Positions 1 to 10,199 of a stretch of 64,000 nucleotides of DNA are shown here, piece after piece. The position numbers and the translations under genes are program-made. The stretch spans positions 6,878,821-6,942,820 of the forward strand of contig OZ014417.1 of assembly GCA_963965975.1 (NCBI GenBank), written 5' to 3'. The DNA is from Xestospongia bergquistia (Eukaryota; Porifera; Demospongiae; Haplosclerida; Petrosiidae). The notes under the pieces were generated by a model, which was given only the letters and a program-made list of their open reading frames with translations, had not been told where the DNA came from and made no database searches. Every line of letters starts with the position of its first letter. Within the stretch, counting starts at the first letter, position 1.

Positions 1-282
1 CCATTAGTCACGTTACCATCTTCTCTCTGCTGTGACATTAACTTTTTGACACTTGAAAAGTTCCCCAGTTGGCTAAAGCTCTCCATTTAAGTAGACACAG
101 CCTAAGAAGTGATAAAAATATGTGTTGAGTTCCATTTCTTTTCACCAAATTATTAACCCTTGGGTCCCAAGATGGACTTAATTTTGCAGCCTTTTCGTGG
201 CAAAATTTGGACTTATGTCCAAATTTTCCACCAGGACCAAATTTTTCGTAACAGACCACTATGCCAAAGATTATTTATCTTT

Positions 283-500
283 TCAGTTAGTGCTATTGCA
301 ATTAACTTGAACAAAGGACCTTACAATATCAGTACCATATGAAACGAAGAAATGAATATCACAGTGACTGTAGTTAATAAAGACCAAATCTAAATGATGA
401 CTTAATATTTACACAACAGAACTGTATTCTGACTATCATCATATGTATAAAACAGCAACTGGAACTGGTGTTGCTGTTTCTGCAGCTGCTATTATTAGAT
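283..500 (+). pseudogene. Broken copy of the two-TM membrane protein gene
   Basis: The stretch resembles two separate parts of the intact gene at 766-2062. Bases near 285-370 match the start of its ectodomain (LSAIAI..NKEPYNI) and bases near 395-500 match its C-terminal membrane region. The middle is deleted and an in-frame stop follows the first part, so it cannot encode the full protein. It is a 5' tandem relic of the same family. Confidence 0.7.
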
Positions 501-765
501 GTTCAACTATTAGTAGCTAGATACAATGAAATATATCGTGAGTATTATTTATTGTAAAGGTTGCAATTTGTCCTTATAAAACAATTATCATGCATCTATA
601 AATAAGTATATTCATTGACTCAGAAATTGTATCATTTTTTATTGGAAAATTGTCAATGAATTTCGAGATGTAAATCACATGCATGTTATCATAAGCACTC
701 TCATGAGTGGTGAAAATATTTATTGATAAGCAAAGAGAATTACAAGGAGAAACAACACAGACAAA

Positions 766-2062
766 ATGTCCAGAGCTGGTACTCCACAGAACAATGCTTC
801 TACTCCTCTACTACCACATAGAGTATCAGAGGATTCAACCAATACCCCAGGATTGGAATCAGAGAGTAGTCTTAGTAATGGCTCTCCAAAGGACAGTGCC
901 AGACAAACATATGGATCAATAGATGAACCAGATGCAGGTCAAAGTGGTAGTGCAAACATTTTATGTCACCCTATTAAAACAGGTATAGATGTTATTATTA
1001 GTTCTTTACACATTAGCTACATCATAATGCTAGAGGTATCAAAGCATTGAATGAGTTTACTTTCATTGTTTAGGTTACTGGGTGTGTTTATGTATAATCA
1101 TTCTACTTATAATAATATTCTTTGTCATGATCTTATTACTTGCCATTGGGTTGATTATAGTTCAAAGTCAAGTAATAAAAATTATCAAGCACTATGTTAA
1201 TGTTCATCATCCAATACAACCTTTTCCAGTTGCTCCATTAAGTGCTATTGCTATTAACATAAATAAAGAACCTTACAATATCAATACTATATGGAATAAA
1301 GAAGTGAATGTCACAGTGACTGTAGGTAATTGTAAAAGACTAACGTATTATGGAACAGTAGCAATTGCTATTCATAAGGGAAAGGTGGATTGTACTGATC
1401 ATGAACTTGATTTACTAGACTTAGTCATCAAAAGAGATGATACACCATTAATACGACATTGGACTAAAAACACAAATGCAAGAGGTCACATCACTTGTAA
1501 TAATACCACACTTACAGATAACTTAATATACGTTGAATGGTCAAATATTATCAACAGCAGTCTCAATGGTAACAAGACATTTTATTGCAATGAAGGGATA
1601 GATATTGCAGAGCTGTACAAAAACATTACTATTTCTAACAATATTGATGATGAAGATCTTATTACTGTCATTTTTAATCCAAAAATAAAGGTATCTATTG
1701 TAATGATTGAATGTTTACCTATACCAAATCCTGATGCTATCACATATAAAGAAATTGTCATTGAATGTGATGGCGGTGACAATAACATCAAACCCAACTC
1801 TGTCACAATGAAGTTTCAAGGAATACTTCAAGAGATACATGAGCAGTCTGAATCACGACTTATTATCAATACTATGGGACTGTTCTCTGAAGATCATATG
1901 TATAACACAATACAAATAAGTTTAGTTCCAGGCCGGACAAGGCAAGATTTTTTGAAAATTGGAATCGGAATTGGTGTTCCTGCAGCTGTTGTTATAGTGA
2001 TAACTGTAATAGTCATTGTGCGATATAAATATAGATGTGGGAGAGGTAATCATCGTAATTAA
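766..2062 (+). CDS. Two-pass membrane protein of unknown function (2 exons)
   Basis: Exon 1 is 766-982 and exon 2 is 1074-2062. The 91-bp GT-AG intron is phase 1 and joining it gives an open frame of 401 residues. The predicted order is an acidic, Ser-rich N-terminal tail of about 73 residues (probably cytoplasmic), a strong membrane helix (residues about 75-103), an ectodomain of about 250 residues with several N-glycosylation sequons (NVT, NTT, NSS, NKT, NIT) and a few Cys, a second helix near the C-terminus (IGVPAAVVIVITVIVIV) and a short basic tail. Both ends in the cytoplasm with an extracellular loop would recall P2X or DEG/ENaC channels, but the Cys pattern of those families is not seen. 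I do not recognise the family. Broken relatives lie at 283-500, 2550-3560, 15850-16239 and 25961-26350, so it is a locally duplicating lineage. Confidence 0.75.
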
Positions 2063-2549
2063 TAATTGTTTTTAATTCATTGTCACAGATGACAAAAACG
2101 TATCAGTACTATATATTTGTGTGTGTCATTATAAAGGCCATATATTGGTATATATATATATATATATATTTATATATTTCTTTCTAACTAAAATATATAT
2201 GTCCACTACAGATACTTTTTAATGGCAAAAAATATATCAATGTTTATATATAAAAATTAGCATCTGTTTAACGTATAATTAGAGAATAGACAATAGTCTA
2301 TAGACTTTGCAAATGTTGCAATTCTTCTTGTTATGTAATGAACACATTCTCTTCTCATGTAATCTACATTGATAACCATGTGACCTACAATATCCATAAT
2401 AATACATTCACAGCTTCTCAAAATAATCCAATCTTGTATCAGTGAATTTACTTAAGATTAGATGATAATTATATTCTTAGTCAGCTAAAATATTTGTATG
2501 AAGTTCAAGTAAAAACAATATTGACAAATGTCTAGATCTAATAATCCAC
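2063..2549. other. Intergenic, AT-rich, with a TA microsatellite
   Basis: No credible coding sequence. A TA-rich run lies at about 2150-2180. This is the presumed 3' flank of the two-TM gene. Confidence 0.6.
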
Positions 2550-3560
2550 AGGATCGGAAGAAAATACTCTCAAGTGCTAGAGCCTTCACCTGAAGAGCCA
2601 AGATTTGGAATCAGAAACCTATCTCAGTGGTAATGTTGACCTTCCAAATAGAGGTCCAGGCGGTGCCATATAGATTAATGGGAGAACCTGATGGTCAAGC
2701 TGCTATATCTGTATGATTTCATCCCGTTGACCTTTCATATGGAGGGTCAGACAGCACTGAACATGGATCAATGGGGTGAACCTGATGGTCAAATTGCTGC
2801 TCCTAGAGGTATCATATTATTATTGCTTTCCAGTATTGGAGGTATCAATGTTGTAAATGGCACTTTCTTCCATTTTTATAGGTTACAAGGTGTGCTCACA
2901 TATAAAGATTATGGGTTTGGCATAATTCTATCAAGTGGAATCTTTGCAATTGTCATATCTTTTATAATGAAGGTTATAATCCCAAGTATAGTTAAAATAG
3001 ATGTTCTTGTACCCACATTCATACATTCTCGGTCGTTTGTTCCATTCAGTGCTATTGTTAATAATAGTGTGTAATTATGATATTTATATTTTAGTATTTA
3101 ATTATAACATTGTGTGCATAAAAACATCTACCAGTTTAAACATCATTTACTGTTATCTATGATCTTAAGAAATGTACACTTACCATAGTATTGTTTTGTT
3201 TGTTATCATCATTTACTCAATGCAGTTATGACAGGATTACTATCTGTGAATGATTTGTATTGCATTGTTTGAAACAACAAACCATTTTTAACAGCTAGTG
3301 AATATTTTTGTAGTTATGACTTACATCATTTTGGTATCATATAATCAAATTGTAGTTTGAAAACTAGTAAATCTCATTATACACAATATCTGAATATCAA
3401 ATTGATCATCAATATTATAGAACTGAAGATTATTTGTATAAAACAACATGTATAAAGTTAATTAGTTCTAGGGACCAGCCTAGAATTTTGAAAAATTGGA
3501 ACCAGTGTTGCTGTTGTACGTTGCAGGTGTTATAATCTTATCTTGATCATTATCATATTA
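2550..3560 (+). pseudogene. Degenerate copy of the two-TM gene
   Basis: The block 2570-2815 echoes exon 1 of the intact gene, including a duplicated GEPDGQ-like segment. Bases 2881-3070 echo the first membrane region after an acceptor-like TTTATAG. Bases 3425-3560 echo the C-terminal part (TCT.GAAGAT..TATGTATAA and the GAAAATTGGAA region). Frames do not connect and most of the ectodomain is missing. Its last part crosses the left breakpoint of the segmental duplication at 3478. Confidence 0.6.
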
Positions 3561-3570
3561 TTCTTACATA

Positions 3571-4512
3571 GTAAAATACATTTATATTATATATTTATTC
3601 AGCTTTCGTCCATTACCTACCTACTGTATAATGTATATCAATGATATGTCCATTACAGCCTCAACGTCATCATCCTCATTACAATTACTTTATTATTTTA
3701 CCATTATCATTATTATTACTTCAAGAGTAATCAACTACAATTACAACTACTTTACTATAATTACAAGGTTTTATATCTAGGAGTCATATTTGTATTAACA
3801 CAGTAGTTTAACTATATATTCATAGTCAAGGGTGGCTTTCCCAATACTAATTGAATATAATATTGTGAATGTTATCAACTACAAGGACAATTACTACAAT
3901 TTTTAGCAGACAATTACGATTAAAATACAATTATTGTAAAAACTATAACTAATTGCAAACAATTACAATTACCCATTAAAGTTACCCCAACACTGGTAAA
4001 CACCACTCTGTTCTCATGACAAGTTGTTTAGTTAAAATAGAGTTTATATCTTAATTAATTACAATAATTACCATTATCCAAACACTGATGTATATGCACA
4101 TATAATTCTTATAAAAGACTATTTTACTAAAACATACACACCCACCATTTAATAGACTGTTTGTTAGATGTTGTCAGTTATCTGAGTCTCTGAAGACATA
4201 CAGTCAATGACTGTTCCCTTGCTATCGTCAACAAAGGACTAAATCATTACTTGTAATTTAATGACTCAAAAAGAGTCATTCAAGTATAATTGCATTATAG
4301 TGTAAACAATTCTTAGAAAGAATCAGTCATTGACTTTTAATGTAATATGAAGTAAGAGTCATTCAAGTATAATTGCATTATTGTGTAAACAATTCTTAGA
4401 AAGAATCAGTCATTGACTTTTAATATAATTTATATGAAGTCCCTCCTACATAGAATTTACTACTACTCCGAGTCTACTCAAGTTTCATAAGGGAGGGGCT
4501 GGATACGCAAGA
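3571..4512. other. Intergenic DNA upstream of AVD1 with an 83-bp tandem repeat
   Basis: No coding sequence seen. It contains TTAC/ATTA-rich simple sequence at about 3700-3980. An 83-bp unit (starting GAGTCATTCAAG) occurs twice, at 4273-4355 and 4356-4438. Unit 2 has it only once, near 19340-19420. Confidence 0.7.
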
Positions 4513-4513
4513 C

Positions 4514-4520
4514 TATATAG
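4514..4520 (+). promoter_or_regulatory. Probable TATA element of AVD1a
   Basis: TATATAG lies about 130 bp upstream of the start codon, after a GC-richer stretch (GGGAGGGGCTGG). It is conserved in the second copy at 19498-19504. Assignment as the core promoter is inferred from position. Confidence 0.45.
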
Positions 4521-4642
4521 TCAGGACTACAGGTAAAAGAGATTTTAAGTTTTTTCGCCCAGACTTACAGTCATTTTGGACGTATATAACTAAAGAAGAT
4601 TTCACTACAAACACTAGCTAAAAATTTAAAAGCAGTAACATT

Positions 4643-5542
4643 ATGTTCGTTACAACTGTAGCTCTAGTTGTGTGTATATTGCCAGCACTTGTTAACTGTC
4701 AACACTCTCGTCAAGACAAAAAGTCAGGTAAGTCTATCTATAATTGCTACAGCAACATTCTGGTACCGTGGTCAATATTTTGGTAATAAATTTATGCTAT
4801 CCTAAACTAGCCTTCATCCGTTAATTTCGTATACATGTAACTGTATATGTAGCATATTAAAAACTGTGACATCACAATATAATTGTGATTGTACATATAA
4901 TCCTTGTTATCTCATCATGCATGCAGTATAATAACCAAATATTTTGATGTCCTTAGATGTTCCTCTTGCTGGAAAGTGGGAAAGTGATGCTTTTGAAGCT
5001 AAAAAGGCCATAATGTGTATATATCCACACAGTGACAACCCTGGTCAATTTACTGGATGGTACAACACAGGTATTAAAGGAGATATCAAAGACCAATATG
5101 ATTTGGTGGGTAGATATGATGTTGGTGGATCACCACATGAGGGTTATATACTAGGATGGTAAGAAACTTAACAATACATATTTTTTAAAATTACTATATA
5201 TATACTTTTTAATTGATTATAATTTTACAATAGCACATGAAAAGCACAAAATTTACAATGTATAATTAAGACAAATACACATAGTTGCTGCTTAACATTT
5301 ATTAATTACTATTTTACTACTTAAAACTAAATTCATATCAGGTTTGTTATTTAAACAGGACCGTTGTTTGGCGTAATCAGGACAATATTGCTCACTCATC
5401 AAGCTCATGGTCTGGACAAACAACATATGCTGGTACTAGGATCTATTCAATACAGCTCCATTCTAATGTATCAGATGATACATATATGCCATACACCATC
5501 ATAAGCAAAGATGTTTTCAATCAGATTTCTGGCAGCTGCTAA
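4643..5542 (+). CDS. Secreted avidin/streptavidin-like protein AVD1, copy a
   Basis: Exons 4643-4727, 4957-5158 and 5359-5542 join through GT-AG introns in phases 1 and 2 to 156 codons. Residues 1-20 are a signal peptide (TVALVVCILPALVNCQ). The rest is a single avidin fold: GKW strand, FTGWYN, YDLVGRYD, LGWTVVWRN, AHSSSSWSGQ, TRIYSIQ and SKDVFNQ follow the strand order of streptavidin. Intron 2 splits the Trp codon equivalent to streptavidin W79. Retained relative to streptavidin: Y43, W79, S88, W92 and D128 equivalents. Changed: N23 to Ser, S27 to Glu, T90 to Ser, W108 to Gln, and no Trp at the W120 position. The protein ends GSC, with an extra Cys that could form a disulfide. The fold assignment is strong; biotin binding is doubtful. 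A polyadenylation signal AATAAA lies at 5601. Confidence 0.92.
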
Positions 5543-5600
5543 ACATCAAAAATTCACTGTGAACTGCAAACTATAAACTGTATTACAGAATTTAGTGTCA

Positions 5601-5606
5601 AATAAA
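5601..5606 (+). terminator. Polyadenylation signal of AVD1a
   Basis: AATAAA lies 59 bp after the stop codon and is followed by a T-rich stretch. The same hexamer is in the second copy near 20615. Confidence 0.6.
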
Positions 5607-6244
5607 GTTGTTAATGTTGCTTCATTTTTTATTTTAAAAATACTTTTTTTCAGTAGTTATGTAATGCATAATTATAGAATCATAAATGTTGCTCTTAGTA
5701 CATTTTATTTAAATTGTTAATTTAATATGAGAATGCAGTTTCAGTGGTTAGAAAATAATTTCATAGTTCATACCACGTATGCATATTATGATACACACAT
5801 TGTAAGTTAGTGCTTGTGGAGGAATCTATAAGTATAGCTAATACTCCCTGTAACAGTTTTAAGATGGTATAACTGAATGAATCATGACCCATAGTGGGTG
5901 TATAGAAGTGATATATCAACTGGTAGAGTTCAAAGTTTAATCTCTAATGACTTAAATTATAGAATAACAAAAATGTATTGTTATTATTGTTTGAAAAAGG
6001 CTGTCTCAATAATAATTATTACAGCTATATATTAGTTTTTGTCATATTATTTCAATAAAAATGTTTTGAAATATATTATGTGACTTGACAGATAATTAAG
6101 TGAGCTATAATATATAATAAATCATAATGTATAGTTTTGATCATAAATGAATTTTATTAAGGTGAAATGATATCTGAATATTCACATATAAATGTACTGA
6201 CTGGAAATATTTCATACAACAATGCTGAATTGTCAAAGGGAGGA

Positions 6245-6286
<42 letters not shown>

Positions 6287-6699
6287 TAAATATACCAGCT
6301 ACAATAAAACATGTAATCAAACAAATAATATAAAACATGTGCAAATTATATTGATATTGATATTACCAGTTTTTATAATACGCATGGTATCTGTAATATC
6401 ATCTATTGCTTACTTTTGTGCTCAATGCTAGCTTTATTATGGACGAAAACTTTGATATACAAGCATTACAAGTAGCTTATTTTCATATTGAGTTTCTGAG
6501 CAATATTAGTTAATAATATAATGTATGTATAATGTAATGTAATATATTTCTGAGCAATATTAGTTAATAATAAAATAAAAAAAGATGTACAAAATGGGTA
6601 TAAAATCATAATTCTTGTGTGGAATTTTTGGACTTAAACCTGTATATGTACTTATGTATTATAATAGTCTATACAATGATCTTTATTAATTTGAATGAA
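5607..6699. other. Intergenic, with (TA)n at 6247-6283
   Basis: No gene seen. The TA microsatellite near 6247-6283 is longer in the duplicate (21261-21309). Short apparent ORFs here read through the TA run and have no protein character. A 'TTTCTGAGCAATATTAG' motif occurs twice, near 6494 and 6546. Confidence 0.6.
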
Positions 6700-7815
6700 T
6701 CTATATCATGACAGTTTGACGTATTCAGAAACCATTTTAGCTTATTAAATATAATGTCACAATGGTGTAAGATGTTCGTGGAAATGAGTCTTCACTGCAA
6801 TAGTTTGATGTATTCATAAACCTTTCAAACTAATCAAATATAATATCCTATTGGTAAAACAGTTCTTGGAATGAATCTACCCACATGACAGTTTGATGTA
6901 TTTGGAAACCTTTTTAAACAATCAAATATAATGTCCTATTGGTAAAACAGTTCTTGGAATAAATCTATATCATGACAGTTTGATGTATTCAGAAACCATT
7001 TTAGCTTATTAAATATAATGTCACAATGGTGTATGAAGTTCATGGAATGAGTCTTCACTTTTGATGTATTCAGAAACCTTTCATACCAATCAAATATAAT
7101 GCCCTATTGGTAAAACAGTTCTTGGAATGAATCTATATCATGACAGTTTGATGTATTCAGAAACCATTTTAGCTTATTAAATATAATGTCATAATGGTGT
7201 AAGAAGTTCTTGGAATGAATCTACCCACATGACAGTTTGATGTATTTGGAAACCATTTTAAACAATCAAATATAATGTCCTATTGGTAAAACAGTTCTTG
7301 GAATGACCCTATATTATGACAGTTCGATGTATTCAGAAACCATTTTAGCTTATTAAATATAATATCACAATGGTGTAAGAAGTTCTTGGAATGAACCTAC
7401 TCACATGACAGTTTGATGTATTTTGAAACCTTTTTAAACAATCAAATATAATGTCCTATTGGTAAAACAGTTCTTGGAATGAATTTACCCACATGACAGT
7501 TTGATGTATTTGGAAACCTTTTTAAAAAATCAAATATAATGTTAAAACAGTTTTTGGAATAAATCTATATCATGACAGTTTGATGTATTCAGAAACCATT
7601 TTAGCTTATTAAATGTAATGTCACAATGGTGTAAGAAGTTCTTGGAATGAGTCTTCACCGCACTAGTTTGATGTATTCAGAAACCTTTCAAACCAATCAA
7701 ATATAATGTCCTATTGGTAAAACAACAGTTCTTGGAATGAATCTATATCATGACAGTTTGATGTATTCAGAAACCATTTTAGCTTATCAGATATAATGTC
7801 ATGATAGTGTAAACT
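6700..7815 (+). repeat. 87-bp minisatellite upstream of AVD2a, about 13 monomers
   Basis: The marker GATGTATTCAGAAACC (with variants) recurs 13 times from 6718 to 7759 at about 87-bp spacing. Two monomer types alternate: type A with TTTTAGCTTATTAAATAT and a TGTCACAATGGTG segment, and type B with AATCAAATATAATG then TCCTATTGGTAAAACAG. The duplicate array at 21725-22330 has only 7 and is more uniform. Confidence 0.9.
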
Positions 7816-8276
7816 ATCTGAATCTCCATTTGATATAATAATTAAGAACATTTAAAACATGATGTCATTTCGATTGAGTCTTGGTTACTTTAGTTTCATC
7901 AATATAGTATGAGGTGCAGTCCAATACAGAATTATCCACAAAGACAAAACTATAATATCACTCAATATATCCTATCAAATAAAATATCATATGATGATGT
8001 AAACAGTTCACGACAATTTGATGTAATAATAAGTATACATGAATCTGTATAACAATGTTATGATATTTGTTGATTCCCTGGTCAAACAATTTCAGAATAT
8101 AGAAGGCACAGCATACTACAATTCAAGGAAAATCACAATCCAAAGACTATTTACATAAACTAACAATATTATTATGATATTATTGTTATTTTTATATTAT
8201 GTTAATAGATGTTTAACTGATGTTATATACAACAAAACCAATTCAGTCTTAAGTGATTGAAGTAACTAAAATATAA

Positions 8277-8313
<37 letters not shown>

Positions 8314-8383
8314 TACAGCTTCCGTTCTGAGTATTGTAATTTTAACCTAGTAGTACTATGGGCGCTCGTGCTCTCTCGCTGAC
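7816..8383. other. Intergenic upstream of AVD2a, with (TA)n at 8279-8312
   Basis: No gene seen. About 390 bp that unit 2 keeps (22488-22868) is missing at about 7977. The TA run lies about 70-105 bp before the TATA box of AVD2a. Confidence 0.65.
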
Positions 8384-8390
8384 TATAAAA
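8384..8390 (+). promoter_or_regulatory. TATA box of AVD2a
   Basis: TATAAAA preceded by a GC-richer stretch (GGGCGCTCGTGCTCTCTCGC) lies 57 bp before the likely start codon. It is identical in the second copy at 23307-23313. A transcript start about 30 bp downstream would give a short leader. Confidence 0.65.
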
Positions 8391-8446
8391 GGCAGTTTGT
8401 AATTGTGTAGAAGTATCTGATTCGATTATTTTATATGCAACTAATA

Positions 8447-9350
8447 ATGCTCACTAAAGCTGTAATTCTAGTTGTGTGTGTTCTCCCAGCACTGGTTCAC
8501 AGCCAGCGCTCAGTTCATGCAAAGGATCAACAAGATGGTGGTGAGTTTGGCCCTAGCCATAAGTCAATTAACCTCAGCTTCACGATAGGTAAGAAAATTA
8601 TCAAATTTCTTTTATCTTTTAGGTTTAGGAGCAACACCAATCGTCCCATATTTTCTTGCTGGATTGTGGGGGGCTAATTCAGGTGGAGGTCTCATAGTAT
8701 CACATTTGTGTATAAATCGAGAAACTGATAAACCTGGTGTATTTCATGGATGGTTTAGAGACTATTATAATGGAGTTAAAATGGATCAGTATGACGTGTT
8801 AGGAAGATATGACAATGGAGCATCAGAAGAAGGACTTACAATGGGATGGTGAGAAATAACATCATTATAGCAGATGGCATGTCTAGATATAATGGGAACT
8901 TCAGTGAGCTCATGATCACTGAAGTTGTCATTACGCATTACATCTAAATATGCCACTATTCACATCCTCTTTGATTTCAATACACCTCGAGGTCTATTGA
9001 AGTTAAGGAGGATGTAAATAATTACATAAAGAATGATATGTGCTCAACAACATTGTTTTACTTTAATTAATAATAATAATTAAATTTTATTAATAAATAT
9101 TATCTTTCAATTAACAAGGGTTGTGGTGAGACGTAATCAGCACAAGGCTGAAAATAGAACTGATTCGTGGTCTGGAATGTTACAAACAGGTTTTGGCAGT
9201 AGTCGTATCTACTCATGGGTATTCCAAACTACACAGACAGCTGCTATTGATCCCAGTGGATCAACTCATGTTGGTCAACATAACTTTTATCGTATGTTTA
9301 CTAATTGTGAATACGAAGACAATGATAAAAAACAACATAGTGAACTATGA
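8447..9350 (+). CDS. Secreted avidin-like protein AVD2, copy a
   Basis: Exons 8447-8540, 8623-8848 and 9119-9350 join in phases 1 and 2 to 183 codons. A Met at 8435 is in frame, but 8447 gives a signal peptide (MLTKAVILVVCVLPALVHSQ) that aligns with AVD1. The body has LAGLWG, GVFHGWF, YDVLGRYDN, MGWVVVRRNQ, DSWSGM, SSRIYSW and GQHNFYRM, the same strand order as AVD1 and streptavidin. A charged tail of about 18 residues follows. Pocket changes go further than in AVD1: the Tyr43 equivalent is Phe, and the S45, S88 and D128 positions are not conserved; W79 and W92 equivalents remain. A second donor at 8589 would add 16 residues, in phase, but leave a 34-nt intron. Biotin binding is unlikely on these residues; another ligand or a structural role is possible. 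Confidence 0.88.
8876..9018. repeat. Two adjacent foldback hairpins in intron 2 of AVD2a
   Basis: Hairpin 1 (8876-8954) has terminal arms GGCAT/ATGCC and an inner perfect stem AACTTCAGTGA/TCACTGAAGTT around an 8-nt loop. Hairpin 2 (about 8964-9018) has arms ACATCCTC/GAGGATGT closing on ACCTCGAGGT. Both are preserved at 23799-23941. They look like small foldback insertions; a splicing effect is speculative. Confidence 0.75.
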
Positions 9351-9570
9351 TTGAGTCCTATTCCTGTCACAGCTGGCAATCAAACTAATTATAACTATAA
9401 AATTATAGGCCTAGTTTTCATATTTTGATGTTTTCAGTTTCATTACAAAATAGATGAACATGTCTTTGTTATTATTAATTTGATTAAAAGTTAAATATGC
9501 CAGCCAGTTGTGCTGCTATAGATTGAAATAATTGAATATAAAGAAACTGAACTATGCTAGTGATGCAAGT

Positions 9571-9634
<64 letters not shown>

Positions 9635-9892
9635 CATACATATATAATAAGTATGTAATGTATTATTTTAAAAATTCGTCACAGATGCATCCTACGTCAG
9701 TGAGATGATAACACTGAATAGCAATCAAGTCTAAATAAACTTATACTTCCGTGTATTATACAGATATTCAAGACAGATATAAGTGAACAGCAGCTGAAGA
9801 AAACAGTTTATGCATTCTAAATGTTATTTAACAGCCTGAAATTTGAATGAAGAAGTGGATGGAAGTACCATGTGACTGTCGTTACGCGTTGG
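9351..9892. other. 3' flank of AVD2a with a long (TA)n and a shared relic repeat
   Basis: A (TA)n run lies at about 9573-9632. The segment at 9757-9850 (ATTCAAGACAGATAT...AACAGCAGCTGAA) recurs at about 15240, 24664 and 25616, so each unit holds two dispersed copies. No gene seen. Confidence 0.6.
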
Positions 9893-10020
9893 ATCAATAT
9901 GATATGGATCAATATAATGGATCAATATGATATGTTGGGAAGATATGACAATGAAGCATCAGAAAAAGGACTTACAATGGATGGTGAGAAATAAGATCAT
10001 TATGGCAGATGGCATGTCTA
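9893..10020 (+). pseudogene. Remnant of a third avidin-like gene (AVD3), unit 1
   Basis: Only part of exon 2 remains: the frame reads a DQYDMLGRYDNEASEKGLTM-like segment, close to AVD2, followed by the same donor region and intron hairpin start. A G is lost in the terminal GGATGG compared with unit 2. Upstream there is only a small GGATCAATAT repeat, with no signal peptide exon. The retrotransposon inserted just downstream. Confidence 0.8.
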
Positions 10021-10059
10021 GACATAATGGTGAGTTCATGATCACTGAAGTTGTCATGC

Positions 10060-10181
10060 TGTAGGATAGTAATTAACATTAATTAACATCAATTAACATT
10101 AATAGTTAATAAACTAGAGCACATGTTGTTTAGAACTGATTGTTTTTGTAAATTGTTTTTGTTGAGGAATATTATATTACA
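10060..10181 (+). repeat. 5' LTR
   Basis: 122 bp, TGTAGGATAG to TATTACA, identical to the 3' copy as far as I can read. Unusually short for a Ty3/gypsy LTR. Confidence 0.93.
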
Positions 10182-10182
10182 C

Positions 10183-10193
10183 TGGTAGCAGAG
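10183..10193 (+). promoter_or_regulatory. Primer binding site, initiator-Met tRNA type
   Basis: TGGTAGCAGAG begins two bases after the LTR and is the complement of the CTCTGCTACCA 3' end of animal initiator tRNA-Met. Confidence 0.75.
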
Positions 10194-10199
10194 TCTGAG

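Noticed and set aside
766-2062. P2X receptor for the two-TM protein, suggested by the P2X7-type domain in the transposon
   Set aside because: The long N-terminal tail, few cysteines and lack of P2X signature residues do not fit; the P2X7-type domain belongs to an unrelated mobile element.
6141-6431. Tyr-Ile repeat 'proteins' on both strands
   Set aside because: Translation of a TA microsatellite; length varies between the two units as expected for non-coding DNA.
6700-7815. 87-bp periodic array as a possible CRISPR
   Set aside because: The monomers are contiguous diverged copies without unique spacers, in a eukaryotic genome; it is a minisatellite.
4643-9350. Bacterial contamination as a source of the streptavidin-like genes
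   Set aside because: Both gene types have spliceosomal introns with consensus ends, TATA boxes and poly(A) signals, and lie amid animal genes and retrotransposons on the same sequence. Ancient horizontal transfer remains possible but cannot be judged from this window alone.
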